A DNA stretch of 64,000 nucleotides from G963674685 sp964591275 (GCA_964591275.1 CAZQAE010000017.1:1-64000); one strand, 5' to 3'; shown: positions 1-8,437, counted from the stretch's first letter. The notes: a model not told the origin generated them from the letters alone. Translations and numbers: made by a program.

Positions 1-33
1 TATAAGCAAAAGTGAGGCGCTTTTCACCTATGA

Positions 34-1038
34 CAAGTCGTCTTACCCCCTAGTCCGACAACGACCACAACGACCACAACGACCTTTACAACCACAACGA
101 CAATCAACATTTCGACTACAACAACGACGCAGGAGCCGACAACAACGACGACGGTTGTCACGACGACAACTACAGTAGAACCAACCACGACCACGACAAT
201 CATCACAACAACTTCGACCACAAGCACGACCTGGGATCTCAGCGGCGAGGAGGTTTTCGTGCCGGAAGGGTCCTTCCAGATGGGCTGTGAGCCGGAGGAC
301 GGAGATTGCTATGCTGATGAATCACCCCGCCACGAGGTCTGGCTGTCCGCGTATTACATCGACACCTACGAAGTGACAAATACAACTTACGCGGAATTTC
401 TGACCTGGCACGGCAACGACTGCGGCGGATGCGAGTGCGCGGAACCAGGCAATCTGTATATTCGTGTGTATGAAACCGGCGGCGTTTGGTCAGTCGATTC
501 GGGCTATGAGTTTCACCCTCTTGTGGCGGTGACCTGGTACGGCGCAAAGGCTTACTGCGAGTCGCAGGGCAAGCGTTTGCCCACGGAAGCCGAGTGGGAA
601 AAAGCAGCCAAGGGCGCCGCGGAGCACTATATCTATCCCTGGGGCGATACATTGATCGCCAATGCCGCAAATTACGAGGATTCAGGTGATCCCTTTGAAA
701 CGGGTGACTACCCATGGACGACGCCTGTGGGGTACTACGATGGCAGCGACCACGGCGGCCTCTATCAGACGACGGACGGCCGCAGCCCCTACGGCGCGCA
801 CGACATGGCGGGTAACGTACATGAATGGCTGAATGACCGGTACGATGCGGATTTTTATGACGAGTACCCGCCGGACGCCTGGCCGAACGATCCGCAAGGT
901 CCGGATACCGGTCTGTATCGCGTTATCCGGGGCGGAAGTACGACCTCTGCGCCCAGGTTCAGCCGCTCATCGGTTCGGGACTGGTACGTCCCGGTGGACG
1001 GTTACTATAGACTCGGCTTCCGTTGTTCCCGGGACTGA
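34..1038 (+). CDS. FGE-sulfatase-fold (SUMF1-like) protein with Thr-rich linker, N terminus missing
   Basis: The frame is open from 34 to the TGA at 1036-1038, but stops lie in frame at 13-15 and 31-33 and no start codon precedes the ATG at 259, so the real N terminus is lost or frameshifted. From about 49 to 230 the frame reads a Thr-rich linker (runs of T broken by QEP, VEP and IIT), the linker type used by lipoproteins further along this window. The body from VPEGSFQMGC is a formylglycine-generating-enzyme fold: DESPRHEVWLSAYYIDTYEV, RLPTEAEWEKAAKG, YPWGD, MAGNVHEW, RVIRGGS and the terminal GFRC. The pair of catalytic cysteines that true FGE enzymes carry just after GGS is absent (GGSTTSAPRFSRSS), so aerobic FGE activity is unlikely; this fold is often a secreted lectin-like or ligand-binding domain. 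The intact protein was probably an exported lipoprotein (inference). Confidence 0.75.
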   Translation, partial: QVVLPPSPTTTTTTTTTFTTTTTINISTTTTTQEPTTTTTVVTTTTTVEPTTTTTIITTTSTTSTTWDLSGEEVFVPEGSFQMGCEPEDGDCYADESPRHEVWLSAYYIDTYEVTNTTYAEFLTWHGNDCGGCECAEPGNLYIRVYETGGVWSVDSGYEFHPLVAVTWYGAKAYCESQGKRLPTEAEWEKAAKGAAEHYIYPWGDTLIANAANYEDSGDPFETGDYPWTTPVGYYDGSDHGGLYQTTDGRSPYGAHDMAGNVHEWLNDRYDADFYDEYPPDAWPNDPQGPDTGLYRVIRGGSTTSAPRFSRSSVRDWYVPVDGYYRLGFRCSRD

Positions 1039-1441
1039 TTAACCCTTGGCGGGCGGAAGTATGAGGTATGAGGTATGAAGTTCGGAACAGAGATGCAGTC
1101 GTTTGCTCAGGATGATGGCGGATGGCAACAACCAGAGCGGTCAATATTGCAAAAGGGTTTGCAACAAAAAAGGTGATAATCCTTCCTGGTCGCTCCATAG
1201 CCGGAAGGGCGACACAATTTGAGCCCGTAGGGCGCTTCATTCAATAGCCCAGCGCGCCTGTCCTCCAGCGAAGTCGAAGGAGCAGCGCTGGGAATCAGGG
1301 ATCATATCAAACCCAGGCGAAGCCCGCCATCAGGCAGGCGGCTCTTGCCTGCATTCAGTGCGAAAACCGTTTTGGATGGCTTGAAAATTGCTTTCCATTC
1401 TTGTACTCATTATCCAATGATCGATTAACAAGGAGATTGAA
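1039..1441. other. Gene-free stretch with heptamer array and inverted repeat
   Basis: About 400 bases without a convincing gene. It holds three TATGARG heptamers (1060-1080) and, around 1247-1292, an inverted repeat with CCCAGCGC and GCGCTGGG arms enclosing a smaller CTCC/GGAG hairpin around AGCGAAGTCGA. The last 10-15 bases hold the AGGAGA Shine-Dalgarno of the gene at 1442. Confidence 0.5.
1060..1080 (+). repeat. Heptanucleotide array, 3 x TATGARG
   Basis: Three consecutive heptamers (TATGAGG, TATGAGG, TATGAAG) directly downstream of the FGE-fold gene. The same heptamer recurs in at least six other intergenic places in this window, five of them in the 41-55 kb lipoprotein array. Confidence 0.85.
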
Positions 1442-3004
1442 ATGCGGATGATTTTCCAAATGTTGATTTTGGTTTTGGCTTGTCTGCTTTCTTTTTCTAT
1501 TTCGTGCGGCTGCGCCGATGATGACGACATCGACAACAACAACGATAACAATGGCGACGACGACGACAGCGACTCAGCTCAGCCGTTGGATTCTTCACCT
1601 TCTTTCAATTTCGGCATCGTTCACTTTCACTATTACGGCGATCTCGGCGGCAATGACGGGCAGATATTTCTCGACGATCAGGCATGGGTAGCAAGCAACA
1701 TCGAACTGGCTATCATTGGCCAAAGCGACGAAGGCTCCGTGCGCGCGTGGGAGGAAATCAGCGCCAATGATCCGCGTGGTTTGTGGTTGAACTGGGAGGC
1801 GGCTCACCTGTTTAACACAAACGAAACGGCCGGTGATTGCGACAACCCGAGCGTTGGCGAACCGGATCAAAGCTATGCGCAGCATATCGCTCAGTTGGCG
1901 GATTTTCTGGAAGAAAATCCTTCACACGGCGACGGCGAAAGCTGTTTTCTGCATGCTCGAAACGACGGAACAATGATTTCGCGCTGGCATGCGGCCGGGT
2001 GCGACGTCGAAATATTTCAGTTGGGGCTGGATGGCGGCGCGGAGAACCTCACACAGGCGCGAATTCGCACTCTGGTGTGGGATGAATATGCCTGGTTGCT
2101 GGATATGTCCGGGGATTGCGCCCGCGATTTTACGGCGTGGAAAGTGCGGACCATGATGGCCGACACCGGCCGGTCCGGCGCAGGATTCGACAACATCGGC
2201 GGACCGCTTGATGATGGTTACTATCTTCCGCTTTCCTGGTCCGACATCGACGTCATGGAAATCGAGGACGCGACAGAGGAGGATGAGAATCTGCTTAATG
2301 AGTGGTGGTATGAGACTGTGGACGGTTTCATAGCCGCTGTCATAGGCGATGTGCGTGCGACCTGGCCCGAAGCCCGATTGCTTTTCAATGGAGCCAGTTA
2401 CTGCAGTTGGGACGGCAGCATCGCGCTGATGGAGCGTCTGGCCCATGAGCGCGTTGGCGTGTGGTGTGAAAACGCCATCCACTATCCGGACTGGGGAAAT
2501 CAAAGTACGCCGGACCGATTGGCCGCGCTTATTGAGCTGTCGAAAAATCTGGAGGAGATCGGCAGTTTTCTTGTTCTGGAAACATTCTATAACGGCGGCA
2601 GCGACGATCCGACGCCTGACGAAGCGCAATACTACTTCGCATTATTCCTGGTCATGCAAAACCCGGACGACGTGCTTGTGATCAAGCCGTCCTGGAATCC
2701 CTATTCACCGCTGGAAGATGTGACCTGGTTTCCGATGTTCGCACGCAATTTTGGCTCGCCGGACGGACCGGCCACGCAAGCCCCGGACGGAATTTTCACG
2801 CGGACATACAGCCGGGCGAACGGACAGGAAACATTGGTGCTGGTGCGCGCAGACGGCGACAACGGCGCGGCATCCTTTGACCTTGACGGCGACTGGTGCC
2901 GCGTGCGAGCTGATGATTCGTTGTCGCCTGTCTCTGGGACAATAAGCGTCGGCAGCGGAGATGGATTCATTCTGATCAAAAAGGGAAGCAACGCCTGCCC
3001 CTAA
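1442..3004 (+). CDS. Asp/Asn-rich lipoprotein with putative glycosidase-like TIM-barrel body
   Basis: 520 residues. The start ATG follows AGGAGA at good spacing. Residues 1-22 form a lipoprotein signal ending FSISC, followed at once by an acidic tether (CADDDDIDNNNDNNGDDDD). The body starts around residue 57 (FNFGIVHFHYYGDLGG) and includes IELAIIG, LWLNWEAAHLF, AGFDNIGG and a C-terminal small beta domain (GQETLVLVRADGDNGAASFDL). The pattern of conserved W/E/D at strand ends and the GFDNIGG element resemble hypothetical glycosyl hydrolase-like families (GHL15-type), where the barrel is predicted but substrate is unknown. I infer an exported, outer-membrane-anchored glycan-active or glycan-binding protein; catalytic residues are not identified. 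Nothing suggests an operon with the broken gene upstream. A cobalamin riboswitch begins about 115 bases downstream, so the next operon is separate. Confidence 0.7.
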   Translation: MRMIFQMLILVLACLLSFSISCGCADDDDIDNNNDNNGDDDDSDSAQPLDSSPSFNFGIVHFHYYGDLGGNDGQIFLDDQAWVASNIELAIIGQSDEGSVRAWEEISANDPRGLWLNWEAAHLFNTNETAGDCDNPSVGEPDQSYAQHIAQLADFLEENPSHGDGESCFLHARNDGTMISRWHAAGCDVEIFQLGLDGGAENLTQARIRTLVWDEYAWLLDMSGDCARDFTAWKVRTMMADTGRSGAGFDNIGGPLDDGYYLPLSWSDIDVMEIEDATEEDENLLNEWWYETVDGFIAAVIGDVRATWPEARLLFNGASYCSWDGSIALMERLAHERVGVWCENAIHYPDWGNQSTPDRLAALIELSKNLEEIGSFLVLETFYNGGSDDPTPDEAQYYFALFLVMQNPDDVLVIKPSWNPYSPLEDVTWFPMFARNFGSPDGPATQAPDGIFTRTYSRANGQETLVLVRADGDNGAASFDLDGDWCRVRADDSLSPVSGTISVGSGDGFILIKKGSNACP

Positions 3005-3117
3005 TGCGAATGTCGCCCGCTACGGACTAAAATGTTGTCCACCATTCTTACTCACTTGTGTTGACGCGCATCCAAAAAACCCCAAGCAGTTGCTTTTGAC
3101 AATTCTTCGGAGTATTT

Positions 3118-3268
3118 TACCGGTCGAGTTTATGCCGAGCGGCACGCAGGGAAGACCGGTGAGAATCCGGCGCAGTCCCGCTACTGTAATGGGAACATTC
3201 CCAAAGCCAGACACCTGCCTCGCCGGCGCAGACCGCATCGCTCTTCGGAGGAAGGGGCGGGTTTGCTT
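3118..3268 (+). promoter_or_regulatory. Cobalamin (B12) riboswitch
   Basis: The core of a cobalamin riboswitch is plain: GGGAAGACCGGTGAGAATCC (3149-3168), then GCAGTCCCGCTACTGTAATG (3172-3191), and the B12-box AGCCAGACACCTGCC (3205-3219). The order and spacing match the aptamer consensus. It lies in the leader of a four-gene operon whose third and fourth genes look like BtuB and BtuF, so it should reduce expression when adenosylcobalamin or a related cobalamin is plentiful. The outer limits given are approximate. Confidence 0.95.
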
Positions 3269-3283
3269 GGGCCAGTGATCCAA

Positions 3284-3323
3284 CCCCCCCCCTTCTTAGG
3301 AAATTAAGGAGAGGGGATTTTTG
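3284..3323 (+). terminator. Probable riboswitch-controlled intrinsic terminator
   Basis: A C-rich arm (CCCCCCTTCTTA) faces TAAGGAGAGGGG across a short loop, and ATTTTTG follows directly. Placed between the aptamer and the first gene, it is best read as the expression platform that attenuates the operon when B12 is bound. Pairing is imperfect, so the exact stem is uncertain. Confidence 0.6.
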
Positions 3324-3399
3324 TTTGCCCAAAACTCCTGCCGGTTCAAATTTCCTTACGAAGAAAAATTGCGATGTGTTTCTTAAAATGGAGGCGCTC

Positions 3400-4281
3400 A
3401 TGAAAGCCTTGGTCGTTTGGGTGGCAATCATCATTGTTCTCATGGCTTCGACATTTGCCTGCGAAGGCGATTCGGGTTCGACAGAAGATGATACTGCGGG
3501 TCCGGGAGATGACGACGACGGAGCGGACGATGATACGAGTGGCGGGGATGTCGATGACGACTTCGGCGACGATGACCTTGACGATGACGACGCCCTGGAC
3601 GTGGACCCGCTTCGCTTTGCCGTGGAAATTGTCGATGTGCATTACGGCGATGCGGCGGGCTATGGCCAGGACTACGCGCCGGACAATGTTTTGGGACCTC
3701 CGACCGGGGGCGGCAATGTCAGTCCGCAATCCGGCGATGATGAACTGCTCAGTCTGGGCATCGGCGGCTGGATCATATTGCGCCTGGGGTATGAAATTAT
3801 CGACGGCGAGGGCCCGGATCTGGCTGTTTTTGAAAATCCCTTTTTCACCGCGGGGCAGCCGGACAACATCTACACGGAAGCGGCGGTTGTGGAAGTCAGC
3901 CCAGACGGCGAGACATGGCATCGTTTTCCCTGTGACTACAATCCGGAAGGCGAAGGCCCCGTCGTCTTTGCCAATCCCGCCAACTTCACGGGGCTGGCCG
4001 GCGTCCATCCGGTTTTCGCCAATCCGGCGGAAGGAATCGATCCCTTTAATCCAGAGCAGGCCGGAGGCGCCAGCTTCGACCTGGCGGATCTGGAACTGGA
4101 TAGCGCCACGTACGTGCGTATTATGGACACCGGAGACAGCGTCCGCTCGCCGGGAACCGAGACATACGACGACAACGGCGACCTCATCGACGACGCCGGA
4201 AACCATCTGCCGGAAGGCGGGGGCAAGGGCGCTTTCGACCTGGACGCCGTGGCCGTGATAAATTTTGGAGAAGCGACTTGA
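3400..4281 (+). CDS. Asp-rich surface lipoprotein, first gene of B12 uptake operon
   Basis: 293 residues from the ATG at 3400, chosen because GGAGG lies 5 bases upstream and a lipoprotein signal follows at once (MKALVVWVAIIIVLMASTFAC). An upstream TTG at 3325 is in frame but falls beside the terminator hairpin. After the Cys comes an acidic tether with DDDD, DDD and DDDDA blocks to about residue 67. The folded part carries NVLGPPTGGGNVSPQSGDDE, LSLGIGGWIILRLGYEIIDG, EGPDLAVFENPFF, EVSPDGETWHRFPCD and ends GAFDLDAVAVINFG. This GGxIxLxF ... GPDxxVFENxF layout is that of a secreted protein family described only as cell surface proteins. Being first behind the B12 riboswitch and overlapping the propeller gene by 4 bases suggests a surface role in cobalamin capture (inference). 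No enzymatic motif was seen. Confidence 0.75.
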   Translation: MKALVVWVAIIIVLMASTFACEGDSGSTEDDTAGPGDDDDGADDDTSGGDVDDDFGDDDLDDDDALDVDPLRFAVEIVDVHYGDAAGYGQDYAPDNVLGPPTGGGNVSPQSGDDELLSLGIGGWIILRLGYEIIDGEGPDLAVFENPFFTAGQPDNIYTEAAVVEVSPDGETWHRFPCDYNPEGEGPVVFANPANFTGLAGVHPVFANPAEGIDPFNPEQAGGASFDLADLELDSATYVRIMDTGDSVRSPGTETYDDNGDLIDDAGNHLPEGGGKGAFDLDAVAVINFGEAT

Positions 4282-5450
4282 GACATTGCGTACGGAAATT
4301 CCTTTTGCTGCTTTTTGCCGCGCTACTCGCGACGCTTGCGGCAGGCTGTGAGGATCTTGTGGAGCAGCGCGAGGAACTGCCCACGCTGCACGTCAACGAC
4401 GATGACAGTCGGGACGTGAGCAAACCCTGGGAGTATCCCTATTATTTGGTGATCGGCGGAGGGTATTCGGAAACGCTGTCTTTGCTCACCGTTTCGGGCC
4501 CCGGAGAGTTTTCTTTAGTCAACGACGTGCAGCTTACCGGCAGCGGCATCAACGACACCGTAGTGCGCGAAGGGGAGTTATTTGCGGCGTGCTCACTGAC
4601 GAACTCTGTCGTCGTATACGACACGCAAGACCTGTCCATCAAACGAGAGGTGTCCGTGGGCACAAGCCAAAATCCCATGGCCCTGGCCTTTTACGAAAGC
4701 AAACGTGCCTATTTGGCCAATTACGTCAGCAACGCGATCACGTACTTTGACCTGGCCGACGAAGAGGGCGGCGCCCTGGCCGTAATCGCCATGCCTTCGG
4801 GCAACGATCTGCCCAGGGATGCGGGCGTGGAGGAAACGTGGGCGAGGCCGAACGATGTTGTCGTGGCTGGCAACAGAGTTTACGCGACTTTGGGCAACCT
4901 CCAAGGCCTTCACACAGCCGGAGGGCCGGGCCTGGTGGCGGTTATCGACGCGCCTTCCCAATCCTTAGTAAAGAGCATCGAGTTGACCGGACGCGACACC
5001 GTGGGCATGCATCTGGACGAAGACGCCGGACTCCTATACGCCGTTTCCGCCGGCGAATTTGACGACACGTGGTTCATCGGCAATGGAGTTGTGGAAATTA
5101 TCAATCTGGCCTCGGAGAAAATCACCGGCACTGTTCATTTGAACGGCTCACCCTTCGAGATGGTGATCGCTGCGGGCGGCGCGGCCTTTTGCAACAACGG
5201 CAAAGAAGGCGTCATCCTGTCATTCGACACGAAAACGCTTGAGGTTCTTGACCCCATCGACATCCGCGATCCCGGCGATGAGCTGGCGCTTTCCTTCGCA
5301 TCGGCCCTGGCTGTTGACGGCAATGGCTACCTTTACGCCGCGGAATTTAATCACGACAAGCTTTTTGTCATCGACACGCATAACAGCAATGACATCATTG
5401 CGGTCTTCGTGGTCAACGACGGCCCGGACACGCTGAGTTTCATACGATGA
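4278..5450 (+). CDS. YncE/BtuG-like beta-propeller lipoprotein
   Basis: 390 residues with a TTG start overlapping the previous stop (TTGA); GGAG sits 8 bases upstream. The signal is lipoprotein-type (LLLLFAALLATLAAGC) with an acidic segment after the Cys. The body reads as repeated propeller blades: INDTVVREGELFAACSLTNS, VVVYDTQDLS, NPMALAFYESKRAYLANYVS, AITYFDLADEEG, PNDVVVAGNRVYATLGNL, EIINLASEKI, LAVDGNGYLYAAEFNHDKLF. This is the YVTN/YncE type of seven-bladed propeller. In Bacteroidota, surface propeller lipoproteins called BtuG bind cobalamin tightly and hand it to BtuB. The location here, under a B12 riboswitch and overlapping the btuB-like gene by 4 bases, makes it a candidate functional counterpart; homology to BtuG itself is not shown by the sequence alone. 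Confidence 0.75.
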   Translation: MRHCVRKFLLLLFAALLATLAAGCEDLVEQREELPTLHVNDDDSRDVSKPWEYPYYLVIGGGYSETLSLLTVSGPGEFSLVNDVQLTGSGINDTVVREGELFAACSLTNSVVVYDTQDLSIKREVSVGTSQNPMALAFYESKRAYLANYVSNAITYFDLADEEGGALAVIAMPSGNDLPRDAGVEETWARPNDVVVAGNRVYATLGNLQGLHTAGGPGLVAVIDAPSQSLVKSIELTGRDTVGMHLDEDAGLLYAVSAGEFDDTWFIGNGVVEIINLASEKITGTVHLNGSPFEMVIAAGGAAFCNNGKEGVILSFDTKTLEVLDPIDIRDPGDELALSFASALAVDGNGYLYAAEFNHDKLFVIDTHNSNDIIAVFVVNDGPDTLSFIR

Positions 5451-7378
5451 ATGCCATAATGTTTCGCTTCATGCTTTTGGCGGTCTTACTGGCCGTCGCA
5501 TGTCCGGCGCAAATCCACGCAGAGGAGGATGCTGAGCAGATCAACGAATCCACAACCTTGGATGAGGTCGAAGTCACGGCGAAGAGCATCAATGCATCCT
5601 TGGACGATCCTCCGATTTTCGTTGAAAAGATCGACATGAAGCAATTCGAGGGGCGCTTTGTCACCACGGAAGAAGTTATCAGCCAGGCTGCGGGTGTGAC
5701 CGTGCGCGACTTCGGCGGTCTCGGCAAGACTTCGACCATATCCATCCGCGGTTCGAGCGCCGACCAGGTGCTGGTGCTGGTGGATGGCGTGCGCATCAAT
5801 TCCGCCGTCGGCGGCGGCGTGGACTTGTCCAGCATTCCGCCGGACCAGATCGAGCGTATCGAAGTCATACGCGGCGGCGACTCGGCCTTTTACGGCGACG
5901 GCGCTATGGGCGGCGTTGTGAACATCGTCACAAAACGCACTGATCGCCCCATCAATACCATCGGCGTTTCCTATGGTTCCTTCAACACATTCCGCGTCGG
6001 CGCAACGCGTTCGAGCAGCCATGAAAAGCTCAGCTACCTAGCGTCGGCCAACTATCTGCACACCGACGGCGACTTCGTTTTCAAAAACAACAACGGTACG
6101 GAGTTCAACGACGGCGACGACTATGACGACATCCGGGAAAATAACGAAACGGACAACCGGGGCGCTTTGTTAAAGGCCTCTTACGCCTTTGACGAAGGCG
6201 TTGAAGTCGCCGCTCAAAACGAGTTCTTTTCTTCGGACAAGGGCCAGCCGGGGATGGTGACTTTTCCCTCGCCGTATGTGCATCGGAAAGACATCCGCAA
6301 CGCTACTTCGCTGTCCCTGGCTCTCAACGACCTTGCGACCGGGGGGCTTTCGTTGAAAACGCGACTGACGCACCTCTACACTTTCAACAGCTATCACGAT
6401 CCCCGAGGCGAGCAGACCGGCGTGTCCCTCAAAACGAAACAACACGAGTACGCGCCTGAAGCCGAGGAAACGATTCGCTATATTTGGGGCGATCACCAGA
6501 TATGGACCTTTCGCGGCCTGTACCGACTCAATCAATTGCTTGATGAAGAGTTTGAGAATCCTTCGCGTACCACCTGGGCAGCGTCGCTTCGCGATCAGAT
6601 ATATCTTTTCAACGACATTGTTACGCTTGTTCCCGCCGGGCGATACGACCACATTTCGGACATGGGCGACCGTTCGAGTCCCAAGTTCGGACTTTCGATA
6701 AAGCCTGTTTCGTGGTTGGTTTTTAAGGGCAACGCCGGCAAGAGCTTTCGCGCCCCGAATTTTAGCGAACTGTATTTCAATCAAGGTTTCATGCAGGGCA
6801 ATCCGGATCTTGAACCGGAAAGCTCCGTCAACTACGACGCGGGGCTGCAATTCATTACTGAACGGCTTTTTTTGGAAGGCGCATGGTTTCGCAGCGAGGT
6901 CGAAGACCTCATAGAATATTTGCTGATCTCGGGCTTTCGTTACAAACCCTTCAATATAGGAAAGGCGAGGCTTGAGGGTTTTGAAGGATCGCTACGTTTC
7001 AATCCCGTGAAATATTTTTCCCTGACCGGCTCCTACACGCTGACTTACGCGCTGGACATGACCGAATATCCGAATCGCCGGGAAAGGCAGATCCCCGGAC
7101 GACCGCGACACAAAGGTTTTGGCCGGGCGCAAGGGCGCTGGAAAATTTTCAGTCCCTTCGTTGAACTCAACTACGTGGGCGGCAACTTCATCACGCAGGC
7201 CAATACAAAGCTGCTCGCGGAAAGAAAAATTTGGAATGTCGGTTTGGTCACGCAGCCCGACGAGCATTTCAAGGTCGGTATGGAGGTGAAGAATTTTAGC
7301 GACGAGCGCGCGGTGGATGTGCGCAATTTTCCGCTGCCAGGGCGATCCTTTTTCATGAATTTCGATGCGACATTTTAA
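5447..7378 (+). CDS. btuB: TonB-dependent outer-membrane receptor, BtuB-like
   Basis: 643 residues, ATG overlapping the upstream stop (ATGA). Signal peptide with AQIHA cleavage region, then a likely TonB box (TTLDEVEVTA). The plug domain spans about residues 50-170: EEVISQAAGVTVRDFGG, SISIRGSS-like ISIRGSSADQVLVLVDGVRI, IPPDQIERIEVIRGGDSAFY, GAMGGVVNIVTKR. The rest is a 22-strand-type barrel with FRAPNFSELYF, GNPDLEPESSVNYDAG and a C-terminal aromatic residue (MNFDATF). It would transport corrinoids across the outer membrane using TonB energy. Specificity is inferred from the riboswitch and from the BtuF-like gene downstream, not from the receptor sequence. Length is close to the usual 600-650 for BtuB. 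Confidence 0.9.
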   Translation: MNAIMFRFMLLAVLLAVACPAQIHAEEDAEQINESTTLDEVEVTAKSINASLDDPPIFVEKIDMKQFEGRFVTTEEVISQAAGVTVRDFGGLGKTSTISIRGSSADQVLVLVDGVRINSAVGGGVDLSSIPPDQIERIEVIRGGDSAFYGDGAMGGVVNIVTKRTDRPINTIGVSYGSFNTFRVGATRSSSHEKLSYLASANYLHTDGDFVFKNNNGTEFNDGDDYDDIRENNETDNRGALLKASYAFDEGVEVAAQNEFFSSDKGQPGMVTFPSPYVHRKDIRNATSLSLALNDLATGGLSLKTRLTHLYTFNSYHDPRGEQTGVSLKTKQHEYAPEAEETIRYIWGDHQIWTFRGLYRLNQLLDEEFENPSRTTWAASLRDQIYLFNDIVTLVPAGRYDHISDMGDRSSPKFGLSIKPVSWLVFKGNAGKSFRAPNFSELYFNQGFMQGNPDLEPESSVNYDAGLQFITERLFLEGAWFRSEVEDLIEYLLISGFRYKPFNIGKARLEGFEGSLRFNPVKYFSLTGSYTLTYALDMTEYPNRRERQIPGRPRHKGFGRAQGRWKIFSPFVELNYVGGNFITQANTKLLAERKIWNVGLVTQPDEHFKVGMEVKNFSDERAVDVRNFPLPGRSFFMNFDATF

Positions 7379-7417
7379 TGGTGCATGAATATGAGCAATG
7401 ATAATGATTGTAAACAA

Positions 7418-7514
7418 GTAGGGGCAGGCCCTCGTGCCTGCCCTGCCGATGGGCGACCACGGGGGGATCGTCCTTACGCCTGCGATGGGGCGACCACGGG
7501 GGGATCGCCCCTAC
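7418..7514 (+). repeat. REP/BIME-like cluster of three GTAG-palindromes
   Basis: Three hairpins in 97 bases. The first is GTAG followed by GGGCAGGC-cctcgt-GCCTGCCC. The second and third are in the opposite orientation: GGGCGA...TCGTCC then TTAC, and GGGGCGA...TCGCCCC then TAC (CTAC). A GTAG tetranucleotide 5' of an imperfect palindrome is the hallmark of REP sequences moved by RAYT (TnpA-REP) transposases. The cluster sits in the spacer between the btuB-like and btuF-like genes, the usual kind of site for REPs. Confidence 0.8.
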
Positions 7515-7519
7515 TCATC

Positions 7520-8359
7520 ATGCTGACGACATTTTTGCTGATTGTTTCCGTTGCCGGAATGGGAAGCGCCGACGAGAAGGCGCGGATCGTTTCGCATCTT
7601 CCGAGCCTGACAGAAATCTGCTTTGCCCTGGATCTTGGCGATCAGCTAGTCGGCGTCAGTGATTTTTGCAACTGGCCACCGGAGGCGGCAAAACTGCCAC
7701 GCGTGGGCGGCGTGCTCAATCCCCACTTCGAACTTGTTTTGTTCCTCAAACCTGACCGGGTGCTTTTGCAAAATACGGACAGGGGTTTGCTGCGGCGATA
7801 TAAGGCGCTCGGGATCAAAACATTGCCGGTAAAAACCGCAGGTATCGCGGACGTGATAGATTCCATCCGCCTGGTTGGAAATGCATTTGGTCGTGAAGTA
7901 GAAGCCGCCGCTCTCATGGCGAAAATAAAAAATAGTTTCGAAGAAGTGAAAAAGGCCGCCGAAGGAAAATCAAAGTCGGCCATGATCGTCATCGGGCACG
8001 AACCGGGATCATTGCGTGAAATCTATATCGCGGCCAAAGGTTCCTTTCACGATGAGCTTCTCGCCATGGCAGGAGGGCGGAATTGTTTTGACCGCTCCCT
8101 TGCGGCGTATCCAAAGATTTCCAAAGAGGCGATCATTTCAAAATCGCCTGAGATCATCATTTTGCTCTACCCGCAAGATTCCATGAGCCAGCGCGATATG
8201 GCAAAGAAAAAAGCTCTCTGGTCGCCGCTGTCAACTGTCCGCGCCGTGAAAAACGGGCGTATCTGCGTGGTGCATGGAGGCTTTTCGATGATTCCCGGCC
8301 CCCGCATGGCGCGAATCGCCAGGGAGTTTTCAAAATGTGTGGGCAGCAGGCAAAAATAA
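7520..8359 (+). CDS. btuF: BtuF-like periplasmic corrinoid/iron-chelate binding protein
   Basis: 279 residues from the ATG at 7520. The frame extends back to 7385, but that extension translates the REP cluster and, without the 97-base cluster, would not be in frame, so I take it as spurious. The chosen start gives a signal-like MLTTFLLIVSVAGMGSA though it lacks the usual N-terminal basic residue, and no strong Shine-Dalgarno is seen. The body shows the class III (BtuF/FepB-type) binding-protein pattern: RIVSHLPSLTEICFALDLGD, LVGVSDFCNWPPEA, LPRVGGVLNPHFELVLFLKP, DRVLL, a long helix, AGGRNCFD, YPKISKEAIISKSPEIIILL, and a C-terminal PGPRMARIAREF. It should bind the ligand delivered by the BtuB-like receptor. 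The inner-membrane permease and ATPase (BtuCD) are not in the window. Confidence 0.85.
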   Translation: MLTTFLLIVSVAGMGSADEKARIVSHLPSLTEICFALDLGDQLVGVSDFCNWPPEAAKLPRVGGVLNPHFELVLFLKPDRVLLQNTDRGLLRRYKALGIKTLPVKTAGIADVIDSIRLVGNAFGREVEAAALMAKIKNSFEEVKKAAEGKSKSAMIVIGHEPGSLREIYIAAKGSFHDELLAMAGGRNCFDRSLAAYPKISKEAIISKSPEIIILLYPQDSMSQRDMAKKKALWSPLSTVRAVKNGRICVVHGGFSMIPGPRMARIAREFSKCVGSRQK

Positions 8360-8437
8360 GAAGGTGGATGCAATAATTTCATCGCATAGCGCGGTCCATT
8401 GCGTCCGTCAGTAGTCCGCTCAATTTTTAAAAGCGAC

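Noticed and set aside
24..227. Minus-strand open frame of Val-rich protein opposite the Thr linker (also opposite 39748-40239 and 52442-52846)
   Set aside because: It is the complement of ACN-repeat Thr codons; poly-Val or poly-Ser products with no start signals are shadows of the plus-strand linkers and tethers.
239..1038. True sulfatase-activating FGE enzyme
   Set aside because: The catalytic cysteine pair after GGS is missing and no sulfatase gene is near.
7385..7519. N-terminal extension of the BtuF-like protein
   Set aside because: It translates the REP cluster and is in frame only because the cluster is 97 bases long; no signal peptide would result at the true N terminus.
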